DNA from: Egibacteraceae bacterium
GTDB lineage: Bacteria > Actinomycetota > Nitriliruptoria > Euzebyales > Egibacteraceae
Direction of reading: 5' to 3'
Length of the DNA stretch: 43,642 bases
Assembly (NCBI GenBank): GCA_035540635.1
Contig: DATLGH010000063.1
Coordinates: forward strand, 1-43,642
The notes below the pieces were generated by a model. It ran no database searches, had not been told where the DNA came from, and worked only from the letters and a program-made list of their open reading frames with translations. This document shows, piece after piece, positions 31,299 through 39,522 of the stretch. Position numbers and translations under genes: made by a program. How positions within the stretch are numbered: position 1 is the stretch's first letter; the number at the start of each line of letters is the position of its first letter.

Positions 31299-34200
31299 TC
31301 AGCCCGGGGATCGTTCGACGGTGGCGGAGGGCGGCCGGTTGGCGGCGATGTCGGCGGCGAGGGTGTCGACGGTGCGGTTGCGGGTCACGTGAGCAGCGGC
31401 GACCGGCAGGCCGGCCTCCCGGGCGCGCGCGAGCACCTCGAGGAAGGAGAAGCGCTGCCAGTAGTTGCCGTCCGCGGGGACCTCGTCGACGCCGAGGACG
31501 TCCGCCCACAACGCCGTGAGGACGCGTGCCGCCCCGCCCGCACCGGTGGTTTCCGGGGAGGCGGAGCCGTCAGCCGATCCGGTCGGGTCCGCGCCCGGGC
31601 CCTCTACGGCCACCACGATCGCCGCAGGGCAGGCGTAGCCGGGCAGCCGTGCCCACAAGGCCCGCCGGACGTCCGCGACGCTGGGAGGCCGCCCCTCCGG
31701 GACGACGTGGGCGACGAGGGCCGGGTCGCCGTGCTCGTCGCGGTGGACGGTCACGGCGGCCCCCCGGACACCCGGGACCCCGAGCACGGCGGCGCGGACG
31801 CGTTCCGCGTCGACCCGAAAGCCCCGCAGGTCGACCACGGCGTCGCGGGATCCGAGCAGCTCAACCGTCCCGTCGGGCAGCGCCCGTGCGAGCTGGCCGG
31901 TGGGCCAGAGTCGCGGAGCGGCTCCGCGGGCCGGGGTCTGCACGAAGGGTCCGGGGGCCGGCGCGCTGACCGCAGGCATGACGCCGGGGCCGCCGAGGTG
32001 CAGCTCACCGGTGGCCCAGGGCGGCACGGGGCGTCCCTGGGTATCGAGGACCAGCGCGTCCATGTTCGCGAGCGGGCGTCCCGCCACCGGCCGGGCGTGG
32101 TCGCTCACCACGGCGGCGGTCGCGGCGAAGGCGCACTGCGGCGGGCCGTAGACGGCGAGGGAGCGCAGGGTCGTCGCCCCGCGAAGTCGCCGCCACGCCG
32201 CCTGGTCGAGGCCCCGGCGCCCGCCCACCACGAGCACCGGCTCCGCATCTGCACGCCCAGCCCGCTCGAGCGCGTCGGGCAGGCCGGCCTGGAGCAGCGC
32301 CGAGGCCTCCTCGGGTGCGCAGTCGAAAAGGTCGATCATCCCCGTGGCGGCCAGGGCCACGATCCGCTTGGGGTCGCCCGGCGTCCCGTCGTCGCCCACG
32401 CACAGGCGGTGACCGTCGAGGAGGGCGACGAGCTGGCGGACGAAGCCGTCACGGGTGGGGGCGGGCAGCCAGATCCGGCGTGGGTCGCCCCCCTGTGGGA
32501 GGAGCCCACGGAGCCCGGCCGCGAGGTGGAGCAGGTTGCGGTGGTCGAGCGCGACGCCGTCGGGGACCGCGGACGCTCCGCTGCCGAAGAAGACGGTCGC
32601 CGTGGCGTCGGGCGACAGGGCGGGGGGGTCGAGCGGCGGGGCATCGTTGGTGTCGTCGACCAGCTCGGCGGCGCGGAGCGGGACGTAGCGGGAGAGACTG
32701 CCGTGCGGATCGTCGCCGACGACGACGCCCGCGGCGGTCTTCGCGAGGATCTGTGGGAGGCGCTCGTCCACGGGGTCCAGCGCGACCCACGCGGCCCCTG
32801 CCTTCCACACGGCGAGGGCGGCGACGACGGCGGCGGTCGAGGGGCCGAGCGCGATGCCGACGGTCGCGCCGGGTTCGACGCCGGCGGCCTGCAGGCGCCC
32901 GGCGATCCGATCGGACCGGGCGTCGAGGTCGGCGTAGGTGATGGCCCGGGTGGGTGTGCGGACGGCCACGGCCTGTGGGATCCGTCGCGCCTGGGCGCGG
33001 AAGGCGTCGTGGACGGTCACTGCCGGCACCTCCGAGGCGGGGCCACGCGCGCGACCGACCACCTGAGCGGCATCCCGCTCGTCGAGGATGCGCAGCCGCG
33101 AGGCCGGCCGGGAGGGGTCGGCGACCGCGTCGGCGAGCAGCGTCGCGTAGCTGTCGAGCAGCCGGCGCACCGCCGGCCCGTGGAAGGCCCCACGGGCGAC
33201 GCAGCTGAGCGCGTCGTCGGTCTCGGCCACCGACACGATCACGAACGTCCCCTGGTAGAGGCCCGCGCCCCACGCCACTGCCGGCTGGTCGGGGGTGGCG
33301 CCGTCCTCAGCCGCGAAGTGGGCGCGGCGGGCCGACGCGGCGGTCGCGAAGCCGGTCGACGCCGAGCCGGGAAGGGCGAGCTCCTCGCGGGGGGTCTCGC
33401 CCTGGAAGACGAGGGCGACGTGCGGCACGAGGCCGTGCGCGGCGGCTGGTTCCGCCAGCACGCCCTGCACCATGGTCTCGAAGGCGAGGTCCTGGTGGGA
33501 CAGGGCGCCGAGCAGCGCCGTGCGGGTGCGCGCGACCACGTCGGTGAAGGGGGGGTCGCCGCCCAGCTGCAGCCGCAGCGGCACCTTCTTCGTGAAGCAG
33601 CCGATCAGCCCCTCGTGCTCGGTGCGGTTGCGGTTGGCGACCACGGTCGCGAGCAGCAGGTCCTCTGCGCGTGCGAAGCGATGCACGAGGACCCCGTATG
33701 CGGCGAGCATGACCATGAAGACCGTCGCGCGGTGACCCCGGGCGAACGCGCGAAGGCCGGCGTGCACCTCCGCGGGCAGGTCCAGCGAGACCGGCTCGCC
33801 GGCGGCCTGGGGAGTGCCCTCGGGACGCGCCGGGTCGTCGACCGGCAGCTGGGTGGTGAAGGGGGCGCCAGCGAGCTCACGTCGCCAGAAGGCCATCTCG
33901 CGCGTCCCGGCCGGACCGGCGAGACGGCGCCGCTGCGCGCGGGCGAAGTCGCGGAAGCCGAGGGGCAGCGCGGGCAGGGGACTCGCCCGACCGGCGGCGA
34001 AGGCGGCGTAGAGGGCGGCGAGCTCCCGCCTGAAGACCCCGACGGACCAGTCGTCGAAGACGCTGTGGTGCGTGCGGATGACGAGGACGTGATCCTCCGG
34101 CCCGAGTCGCAGGAGAGTGGGGACGAACATCGCGTCGGCGGTGAGGTCGAACGGACGCCGTCCCGCCTCCGCCACCCGCCGGGCGACCTCCTCGTCGCGT

Positions 34201-36167
34201 TCCGGGAGAGCCACGTCGGCGAGGTCGACGACCGTCAGCCGCATGGGGCGGTGCGGCCGCACGTGCTGAACGAGGCGTCCCTGCGTGAGCGCGAAGGTCG
34301 TGCGCAGCGGCTCGTGCCGGCCGACGATCTCGTCGAGGGCACGCGTCAGCGCCCCGGCGTCGAGCGGGCCACGGTAGCGGCGCGCGAGGCCTGGCAGGTT
34401 CTGGCAGCCCGGCGCGAAGTGCTCGTGCCAGAGCATGCCCTCCTGGGAGAAGGCGACCGGGGCCGCCGCCCCCTCGGGCGCGGGAGCCTGCCGTTCGACC
34501 GCCACGGTCAGGCCCGCCACCGTCGGTGCGGAGGCGAAGGCGTCATAGGGCACGCGCACCCCGCAGGCCTCCTCGACCAGGTCGAGCATCAGGCGCCCCG
34601 CAAGGGGGTCACCTCCGAGGGAGAAGAAGTCGTCGGTGGGCCGGATGTCCCGGCGCCCGAGCACGCGCCGCCAGGTCGCTGTGACCGCCCGCTCGGCGGG
34701 TGCGGGCTCGCCGGCTGCGCCCGCAACGTCGATCGCCGGAGCGCTCTCCGTGCCTCTCCCGAGGCGGCGGCGGAGCTCGGCGGCAAGGAGCACCCCGGCG
34801 CGGTTGCGCGGGAGGTGGTCGACGACGTAGACGGCTCCCGGCCGGTTGGCCTCGCCGATGCGGGCGCCGACCCATGCCTGCAGCGCGGATGGTGCGGTCC
34901 CCGAGCGCAGGGCGACGGCGGCCGCGACGGTGTCCGCCGCGGCGTCGTCGGGCAGTCCGAGCACGGCCGCGTCGACGACGTCGGGGTGGGCGCGCAGCGT
35001 GTGCGCGACCTCCGCCTTGCACACGCTCGCTCCCCGATGGACGACGACGTCGTGCCGACCCGAGACGAGGTAGAGGAGACCGTCACCCTCGACGTACCCG
35101 ACGTCACCCGTCCACACGGGGCTCGACGCCTCCCCCGCGAGGACCGAGACCCGCCCGACCTGGCCGGGACGGGCGGTCTGACCGTCGGGGTCGACCACGG
35201 CCACGCGCGTTCCGCGGCCGGGTCGTCCGGCGGCGCCGGGCCGGGCCCGGTCGTGGAGGATGACCGTCCGCACCGCCGGGCCGTGCCCGAGCACGTCGAC
35301 GAGCACGAGTGCGGCGCGGGGGAACAGCACCGCGAGTCGGGTGAGCAGCCCTGCGGACACGCCCCCCGAGGCGAGGACGAGCCGGGTGACGTGCGCGACG
35401 TCGTCAACAGCGAGCAGCCCCGACTCGAGGACGGCGTGCGCAGCTGCGGGATGCAGCGCACAGGCGGTGATGCCCCGCCGCGACACCAGCGCGCACCACC
35501 GGTCGACGGCGAAGACGGGAAGCACCACCGACGGCAGGGCGTCGTCGGCGAGCAGCGCGAAGAGCGCGTCCTGGCCGGCCAGCGTCCCGGGGGGGAACGC
35601 GTGCAGCAGCGGCGGTGCGCACGGCGGCGCGTCCCCGGCGCCCCACGGTCCGGCGCGAACGTCGGGGGTGCGAGTCACGATCTCGGGCGGTGCGAGCGGG
35701 TGGGGCACCGCGAGCAGCTCGGCTGGGGGCCCGGGCGGGTCGAGGGAGACCGGCGGCAGGCCTCGCCCGGCGCTGTCGAGGTCCCCCACGGCGACCGTGG
35801 GAACCCCCGCGTCGCCCAGGGGCAGGCCGTCGGCCCCGACGACGACCGACACCCCACAGGCGTGCAGCGTCCGGTTCAGGGCGGGCCCGGCCAGGTCGCC
35901 CGGCAGCGGGACGGGGACGGCGCCCGCTCGCTGGACCGCGACGTAGGCCGCCGCGTACTCGCGCCAGCTCGCCGCGTCGAACCGCAGGGCCACCCGCTCG
36001 CCGGGAGGGATCCCCTCGCGCCGCAGCCCCCGCGCCAGGGCATCGGCTCGCTCCTGCCAGGCGCCGTACGTGAGCTCCCCGCGCCCGTCGACCGTCATCG
36101 CGACCACGTCGGATCGGGCGGCGCCTGCCTGCCGGAGGCGAGCGTGCAGCCCGCCGTTCGCCGTCAT
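31299..36167 (-). CDS. NRPS-like protein with degenerate A-PCP-C-A-PCP architecture
   Basis: 1622 residues in one open frame. Domain 1 (about 1-475) is ligase-like but lacks the TSGTTGxPKG loop and the YxxTE glutamate; the catalytic lysine position reads NRAGVLLAAEL. Carrier 1 reads DDFFSLGGDPLAG: the phosphopantetheine serine is Pro (near 519). The condensation domain (about 570-985) looks functional: RHEPLRTTF, THHSVFDDWS (catalytic second His kept), IGCFTKKVPLR and HQDLAFETM. Adenylation domain 2 (about 1000-1500) reads FGSGASAVPDGV for PKG, YGPPQ for YGPTE, WPTGQL for RTGDL, and lacks the NGK lysine. Carrier 2 reads GNYWQRFSFLEVL with no GGxS. So probably only condensation activity remains. 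It may act as a scaffold-embedded C domain or acyltransferase on partners' carriers. Middle gene between the SnoaL-like and monooxygenase genes. Confidence 0.85.
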   Translation of the reverse strand: MTANGGLHARLRQAGAARSDVVAMTVDGRGELTYGAWQERADALARGLRREGIPPGERVALRFDAASWREYAAAYVAVQRAGAVPVPLPGDLAGPALNRTLHACGVSVVVGADGLPLGDAGVPTVAVGDLDSAGRGLPPVSLDPPGPPAELLAVPHPLAPPEIVTRTPDVRAGPWGAGDAPPCAPPLLHAFPPGTLAGQDALFALLADDALPSVVLPVFAVDRWCALVSRRGITACALHPAAAHAVLESGLLAVDDVAHVTRLVLASGGVSAGLLTRLAVLFPRAALVLVDVLGHGPAVRTVILHDRARPGAAGRPGRGTRVAVVDPDGQTARPGQVGRVSVLAGEASSPVWTGDVGYVEGDGLLYLVSGRHDVVVHRGASVCKAEVAHTLRAHPDVVDAAVLGLPDDAAADTVAAAVALRSGTAPSALQAWVGARIGEANRPGAVYVVDHLPRNRAGVLLAAELRRRLGRGTESAPAIDVAGAAGEPAPAERAVTATWRRVLGRRDIRPTDDFFSLGGDPLAGRLMLDLVEEACGVRVPYDAFASAPTVAGLTVAVERQAPAPEGAAAPVAFSQEGMLWHEHFAPGCQNLPGLARRYRGPLDAGALTRALDEIVGRHEPLRTTFALTQGRLVQHVRPHRPMRLTVVDLADVALPERDEEVARRVAEAGRRPFDLTADAMFVPTLLRLGPEDHVLVIRTHHSVFDDWSVGVFRRELAALYAAFAAGRASPLPALPLGFRDFARAQRRRLAGPAGTREMAFWRRELAGAPFTTQLPVDDPARPEGTPQAAGEPVSLDLPAEVHAGLRAFARGHRATVFMVMLAAYGVLVHRFARAEDLLLATVVANRNRTEHEGLIGCFTKKVPLRLQLGGDPPFTDVVARTRTALLGALSHQDLAFETMVQGVLAEPAAAHGLVPHVALVFQGETPREELALPGSASTGFATAASARRAHFAAEDGATPDQPAVAWGAGLYQGTFVIVSVAETDDALSCVARGAFHGPAVRRLLDSYATLLADAVADPSRPASRLRILDERDAAQVVGRARGPASEVPAVTVHDAFRAQARRIPQAVAVRTPTRAITYADLDARSDRIAGRLQAAGVEPGATVGIALGPSTAAVVAALAVWKAGAAWVALDPVDERLPQILAKTAAGVVVGDDPHGSLSRYVPLRAAELVDDTNDAPPLDPPALSPDATATVFFGSGASAVPDGVALDHRNLLHLAAGLRGLLPQGGDPRRIWLPAPTRDGFVRQLVALLDGHRLCVGDDGTPGDPKRIVALAATGMIDLFDCAPEEASALLQAGLPDALERAGRADAEPVLVVGGRRGLDQAAWRRLRGATTLRSLAVYGPPQCAFAATAAVVSDHARPVAGRPLANMDALVLDTQGRPVPPWATGELHLGGPGVMPAVSAPAPGPFVQTPARGAAPRLWPTGQLARALPDGTVELLGSRDAVVDLRGFRVDAERVRAAVLGVPGVRGAAVTVHRDEHGDPALVAHVVPEGRPPSVADVRRALWARLPGYACPAAIVVAVEGPGADPTGSADGSASPETTGAGGAARVLTALWADVLGVDEVPADGNYWQRFSFLEVLARAREAGLPVAAAHVTRNRTVDTLAADIAANRPPSATVERSPG

Positions 36168-36225
36168 GGTGGTCGCCGCGGCGCCCGCGGGTGCGAGGGC
36201 GCCGCGCGGTCACGCACCGCCCGTC

Positions 36226-36663
36226 TCACCCGGCGAGATCGGCCGCATCGGAACCGGCCGCGCAGCCCCGAGTGAGGAACCGGTCGAGCTCCTCCTGGCC
36301 GGTGGTGAACGCCGAGCGTTCGCTGACGTGCCCGTCGACGACGCGGAAGACCTCGACGGTCTTCCAGCCTCGCGGACCCTCCCCGAAGTCGTGCACCGCC
36401 TCGGCGAAGGCGACGACGTGCTCGCCGTGGACCACGATCTCGTCGTCTTCGACGCGTGCGGGAGAGGGCCAGAGGGGGGCGAAGTAGCGTTCCCAGGCAG
36501 CTTCGCGGCCGAGGTATGACCCGGCCATGGGGTTGTTGCCCTCGACGTTCCAGACCGCATCCTCGGCGAGGCAGCCGAGGAAGCGGTCGCGGTCGCGGTC
36601 GTTGAAGGCTGCGTGCACCGCGCGTACGACCTGCGCGGCGGGTCCGTCGTCGTGGGCGGCCAT
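36226..36663 (-). CDS. SnoaL-like / NTF2-fold protein
   Basis: 145 residues; AGGAGACCCC before ATG 36663. The fold is recognisable from AAQVVRAVHAAFNDRDRDRFLGCLAEDAVWNVEG, then MAGSYLGREAAWERYFAPLW, IVVHGEHVVAFAEAVHDF and WKTVEVFRVVDGHVSE, the usual SnoaL-like/ketosteroid-isomerase-like order. Members include aldol cyclases of aromatic polyketides, isomerases and dehydratases, as well as stress proteins. It opens the leftward operon containing the NRPS-like protein and the monooxygenase, 58 bases upstream of the former. A cyclisation or isomerisation step is plausible; catalytic residues cannot be assigned by eye. Confidence 0.8.
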   Translation of the reverse strand: MAAHDDGPAAQVVRAVHAAFNDRDRDRFLGCLAEDAVWNVEGNNPMAGSYLGREAAWERYFAPLWPSPARVEDDEIVVHGEHVVAFAEAVHDFGEGPRGWKTVEVFRVVDGHVSERSAFTTGQEELDRFLTRGCAAGSDAADLAG

Positions 36664-36788
36664 GGGGTCTCCTGCCGTTGATGGGGTGGGGCGCTGCGGC
36701 GGGAGTATGGCACCCGCGCTCGTGTAGCGAAGCGGCAGCGCCTCCCATTAGGGTGCGCCCGTTGACGTCGTGCGGAAGGCGGTCAGGT

Positions 36789-37676
36789 ATGGGTGAGGCT
36801 CCGCGGCCGCGGCCGATGAGACCCGACGACGTCGCGGCGGTCGACGCGCTGTCGACCCGGTGCTTCGACGACCTCGCCCGCCGCCTCGACCTGCCGACGC
36901 CCTCCGACGGTCCGCCGAGTGAGGCGGAGACGGCCGCGAGCCACGGCCGGCTGCGCCATCTGCTCGCCTTCCACGGCGACGGCGCCTGGGTGGTAGACGG
37001 TGACGACGGCCTCGCCGCAGCCGCACTGGCCCTTCGCCGCGAGCGCTTCTGGGGACTGTCGCTGCTCGTCGTGGACCCTGCTGCGCAGGGCCGCGGGCTG
37101 GGCCGGCAGGTGCTGCAGGCGTCGATGGTCACGAGCGCGGACGCTGCCCGCGCCATGGTGCTGTCGTCGCAGGACCCCCGGGCGACCCGGCTCTACGGTG
37201 GAGCGGGGTTCGCCGAGCATGCCGGCCTGCGTGCGGTGGGAACGGTGCGGCGCGCGGGGCTGGCCCACGAGGCGGCGGTGGTGCGTGACGGGCGTGACGC
37301 GGACCGCGAACTCGCCGCCGAGGTCGACCGGGGTGTGCGCGGCGGCCCGCACGCGGCGGAGCTCGACGTGCTGCTCGACCACGCCGCCGGCTGGTGGGTG
37401 GTCGACGAGGGTGCATGCCGGGGATACGCCGTGCTCGTCCAGAACCGGGTCGCGCTCCTCGCCGCGACCGATGCGGAAGCCGCCCGCGCGCTGCTCGTGC
37501 GCTGCCTCGGTGCGGCCGATCCACACCGCCAGGTCGCCGTTCCCGCGCTCGGCGCCGAGGCATGGGCCGTGGAGCTCGTCCGCGGGGCCGGTTTGACGGT
37601 TCACCCGAGCGGGCCGACGTTCACCCGGGGGCTCGGCCCCCCACCGTGGTACCTGCCGAACCCGGCGTGGTTGTGA
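36789..37676 (+). CDS. GNAT-family N-acetyltransferase (probable tandem GNAT)
   Basis: 295 residues. The first half is a GNAT domain: RPMRPDDVAAVDALSTRCF at the start and the acetyl-CoA loop LLVVDPAAQGRGLGRQVLQ (about residues 95-113), then TRLYGGAGFAEHAGL. The second half (about 150-295: GWWVVDEGACRGYAVLVQNRVALLAATD...) has the spacing of a second, degenerate GNAT lobe lacking the glycine loop. Such double GNATs acetylate small molecules or proteins. ATG 36789 is preceded by GGAAGG at a slightly long distance; an in-frame TTG at 36762 placed 7 bases after a TAGGGT box would be a leaderless alternative. It could be a tailoring or self-resistance enzyme, or unrelated. It converges with the PEP-utilizing gene with 4 bases between stops. 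Confidence 0.8.
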   Translation: MGEAPRPRPMRPDDVAAVDALSTRCFDDLARRLDLPTPSDGPPSEAETAASHGRLRHLLAFHGDGAWVVDGDDGLAAAALALRRERFWGLSLLVVDPAAQGRGLGRQVLQASMVTSADAARAMVLSSQDPRATRLYGGAGFAEHAGLRAVGTVRRAGLAHEAAVVRDGRDADRELAAEVDRGVRGGPHAAELDVLLDHAAGWWVVDEGACRGYAVLVQNRVALLAATDAEAARALLVRCLGAADPHRQVAVPALGAEAWAVELVRGAGLTVHPSGPTFTRGLGPPPWYLPNPAWL

Positions 37677-37680
37677 CGCG

Positions 37681-39396
37681 CTAGTCACGCACGGCGACCG
37701 CGCCGGCGGTGCCGTCGACGACGACCAGGGCGCCGTCGGGGATCCTCCTCGTCGCCTCCCGGGTGCCGACCACGGCGGGGATGGCGAGCTCGCGGGCGAC
37801 GATGGCGGCGTGCGACAGCAGGCCGCCGCGGTCGGTGACGATCGCTCCGACGAGGGGCAGGACCGCGTTGAACGCCGGGGTGGTGGACGAGGTCACGAGG
37901 ACGTCGCCCCGGGCGATGCGGTCGAGCTCCGCGGCGCTGCGGATGACGCGGGCACGACCGGTGGCCGTGCCGGGGCTCGCCCCGAGGCCGTGCACGGAGG
38001 CCGCGGGAGCCCGTGCCTCGACCGGCGCCGCCTCCTCCGACATCGCCCGCACGTAGGCACGGAACGCACGCTCGGTGCGGTCAGCGCCTGCGGGGAGCCA
38101 CTCGACGGGTATCGGCCGGCGCGGGGGGTCGCCGAGGACGGTCGGAACCCCGGCCTCCGACGCGTGCTCGCGGTAGTGGGCCCGCGCGGCGAGCTCATCG
38201 CCCGAGAGCCCGGCTGTACCCGCGAGCAACGAGCGGATCTCCTGCCGTCCGGCCTCGACGAGGTGCTCCGGCTGGGCGATGACGCCGGCGTCGGCGAGGC
38301 GGCTGCCCGCGGCGAGGATCGCCCGGCGCGCCAGCCCGTACGCCCACACGTCGCAGTAGGTGGCCCGCTCGTCACGCACCCGGTGGGTGGCCCGCGCCTC
38401 GGCGAGCAGCCCGTCGAAGGCCTCCCGCCTGCTGCGCGGCACGGCGGCCCGCACGCCGCTGAGGCGGTCCGCGAGCTCTTCGGACGGCTCGCTGCGGACC
38501 CGACCGGACCGTGCGGCGCGGATCGTCTCCACGAGGAGCTGCGGCATCTCACGCAGGCACGGCTCTCCCACGTCGGACCCGCTCCCGACGCTCCAGCCGC
38601 CGACGAGGACGAGGTAGTCGCTCGTTGCCGGGCCGACCGGCGGGGGGCGTGCCGTGAGGGCGGCGAGCACCCGTTCCGGGGGCGGGCCGCCGGCGAGCGC
38701 CGCCGCAGCTGCGGGGTCCTCCCGCAGCGCCTCGGCCAGGCGAGCAAGCTGCGGAGCCGCCCCGACCGCCAACGGACCGTCGCCGCGCACGAGCGCCACG
38801 AGCTCACCGTGCGGGCGACCCGTCCACTCGGCGGCGTGGACGAGGAAGTCGCCGGCGGGGACCACGGGAGCGACGTTCAAGCGGTGATGATGGTAGACGG
38901 ACCCCACGAGGTTGTCCCGGCAGCGGTCCACATGGGTTGCGAGCTCCCCCGCGTGGCCGCCCGACGGGGCTGCTGCCTGCAGCGCGAGGTGCCCGCGACG
39001 CAGCCGGGGCTTGGTGTGCTCGTCCCACACGCGCACGTCCTCACGCCACGGCCGGTCGGTGAACACGCGGGCGCTCGTGGCGAGACGGGTGGCGAGCGCG
39101 GGGGTGGCGTCGACGAGGCGGTCCCAGTCCCGCCTCGCCAGCCCGGCGCCAGCCTCGGTCAGGGCGGGCACGGGACGCGGGCAGAGATAGGCCCACCGGT
39201 GCACGAACCCCCATGCGATGTGGTCGAGCAGGAGCCCGTAGCGAGCCGTCGCCTCCTGGAAGCCACGCCGGGCCGCGTCCCCGAAGACCTCGATGACGAA
39301 GTGCGTGGCGGGCCGGGGGAAGTGCGCGGTGTCGAGGCTCCACGCCCCGGGTCCCGGCGGCGCGAACGCCAGGGGATGCTCTGGGCGGCTCGGCAC
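37681..39396 (-). CDS. PEP-utilizing enzyme-like protein without ATP-grasp domain
   Basis: 571 residues, GTG start at 39396. The C-terminal 90 residues are a PEP-utilizer mobile domain with the phospho-accepting histidine in VTDRGGLLSHAAIVARELAIPAVVG, preceded by SPGTATGRARVI. The long N-terminal part (WSLDTAHFPRPATHFVIEVF..., HHHRLNVAPVV) resembles the substrate-binding region of rifampin phosphotransferase-type proteins. The ATP-grasp domain that normally phosphorylates the histidine is missing. So either another protein supplies it, as in split phenylphosphate-synthase-like systems, or it works without phosphotransfer. A phenolic substrate would be consistent with both comparisons. A TATCCT box six bases before the GTG suggests a leaderless transcript. 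Confidence 0.78.
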   Translation of the reverse strand: MPSRPEHPLAFAPPGPGAWSLDTAHFPRPATHFVIEVFGDAARRGFQEATARYGLLLDHIAWGFVHRWAYLCPRPVPALTEAGAGLARRDWDRLVDATPALATRLATSARVFTDRPWREDVRVWDEHTKPRLRRGHLALQAAAPSGGHAGELATHVDRCRDNLVGSVYHHHRLNVAPVVPAGDFLVHAAEWTGRPHGELVALVRGDGPLAVGAAPQLARLAEALREDPAAAAALAGGPPPERVLAALTARPPPVGPATSDYLVLVGGWSVGSGSDVGEPCLREMPQLLVETIRAARSGRVRSEPSEELADRLSGVRAAVPRSRREAFDGLLAEARATHRVRDERATYCDVWAYGLARRAILAAGSRLADAGVIAQPEHLVEAGRQEIRSLLAGTAGLSGDELAARAHYREHASEAGVPTVLGDPPRRPIPVEWLPAGADRTERAFRAYVRAMSEEAAPVEARAPAASVHGLGASPGTATGRARVIRSAAELDRIARGDVLVTSSTTPAFNAVLPLVGAIVTDRGGLLSHAAIVARELAIPAVVGTREATRRIPDGALVVVDGTAGAVAVRD

Positions 39397-39402
39397 GCCG
39401 GG

Positions 39403-39408
39403 AGGATA
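39403..39408 (-). promoter_or_regulatory. -10 box TATCCT for the PEP-utilizing gene
   Basis: TATCCT reading leftward (39408-39403), then six bases to the GTG at 39396, so transcription would begin at the start codon. No ribosome site is present between them. Confidence 0.4.
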
Positions 39409-39522
39409 GCCCCCGGGTAGCCCGGTTCGGGGAGGTCAGTGTTCGGCGCACTTACCAGCCGGCTCCGGGGGACGTACCGTGCGTGGGCGCTGTACGGCAA
39501 TTGCGTTCACAGGGGGCGAGGG

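Noticed and set aside
31266-36275. 1669-codon antisense frame across the NRPS-like gene
   Set aside because: Low-complexity Arg/Gly/His-rich translation, a typical mirror of high-GC codon usage. The leftward frame carries recognisable domains.
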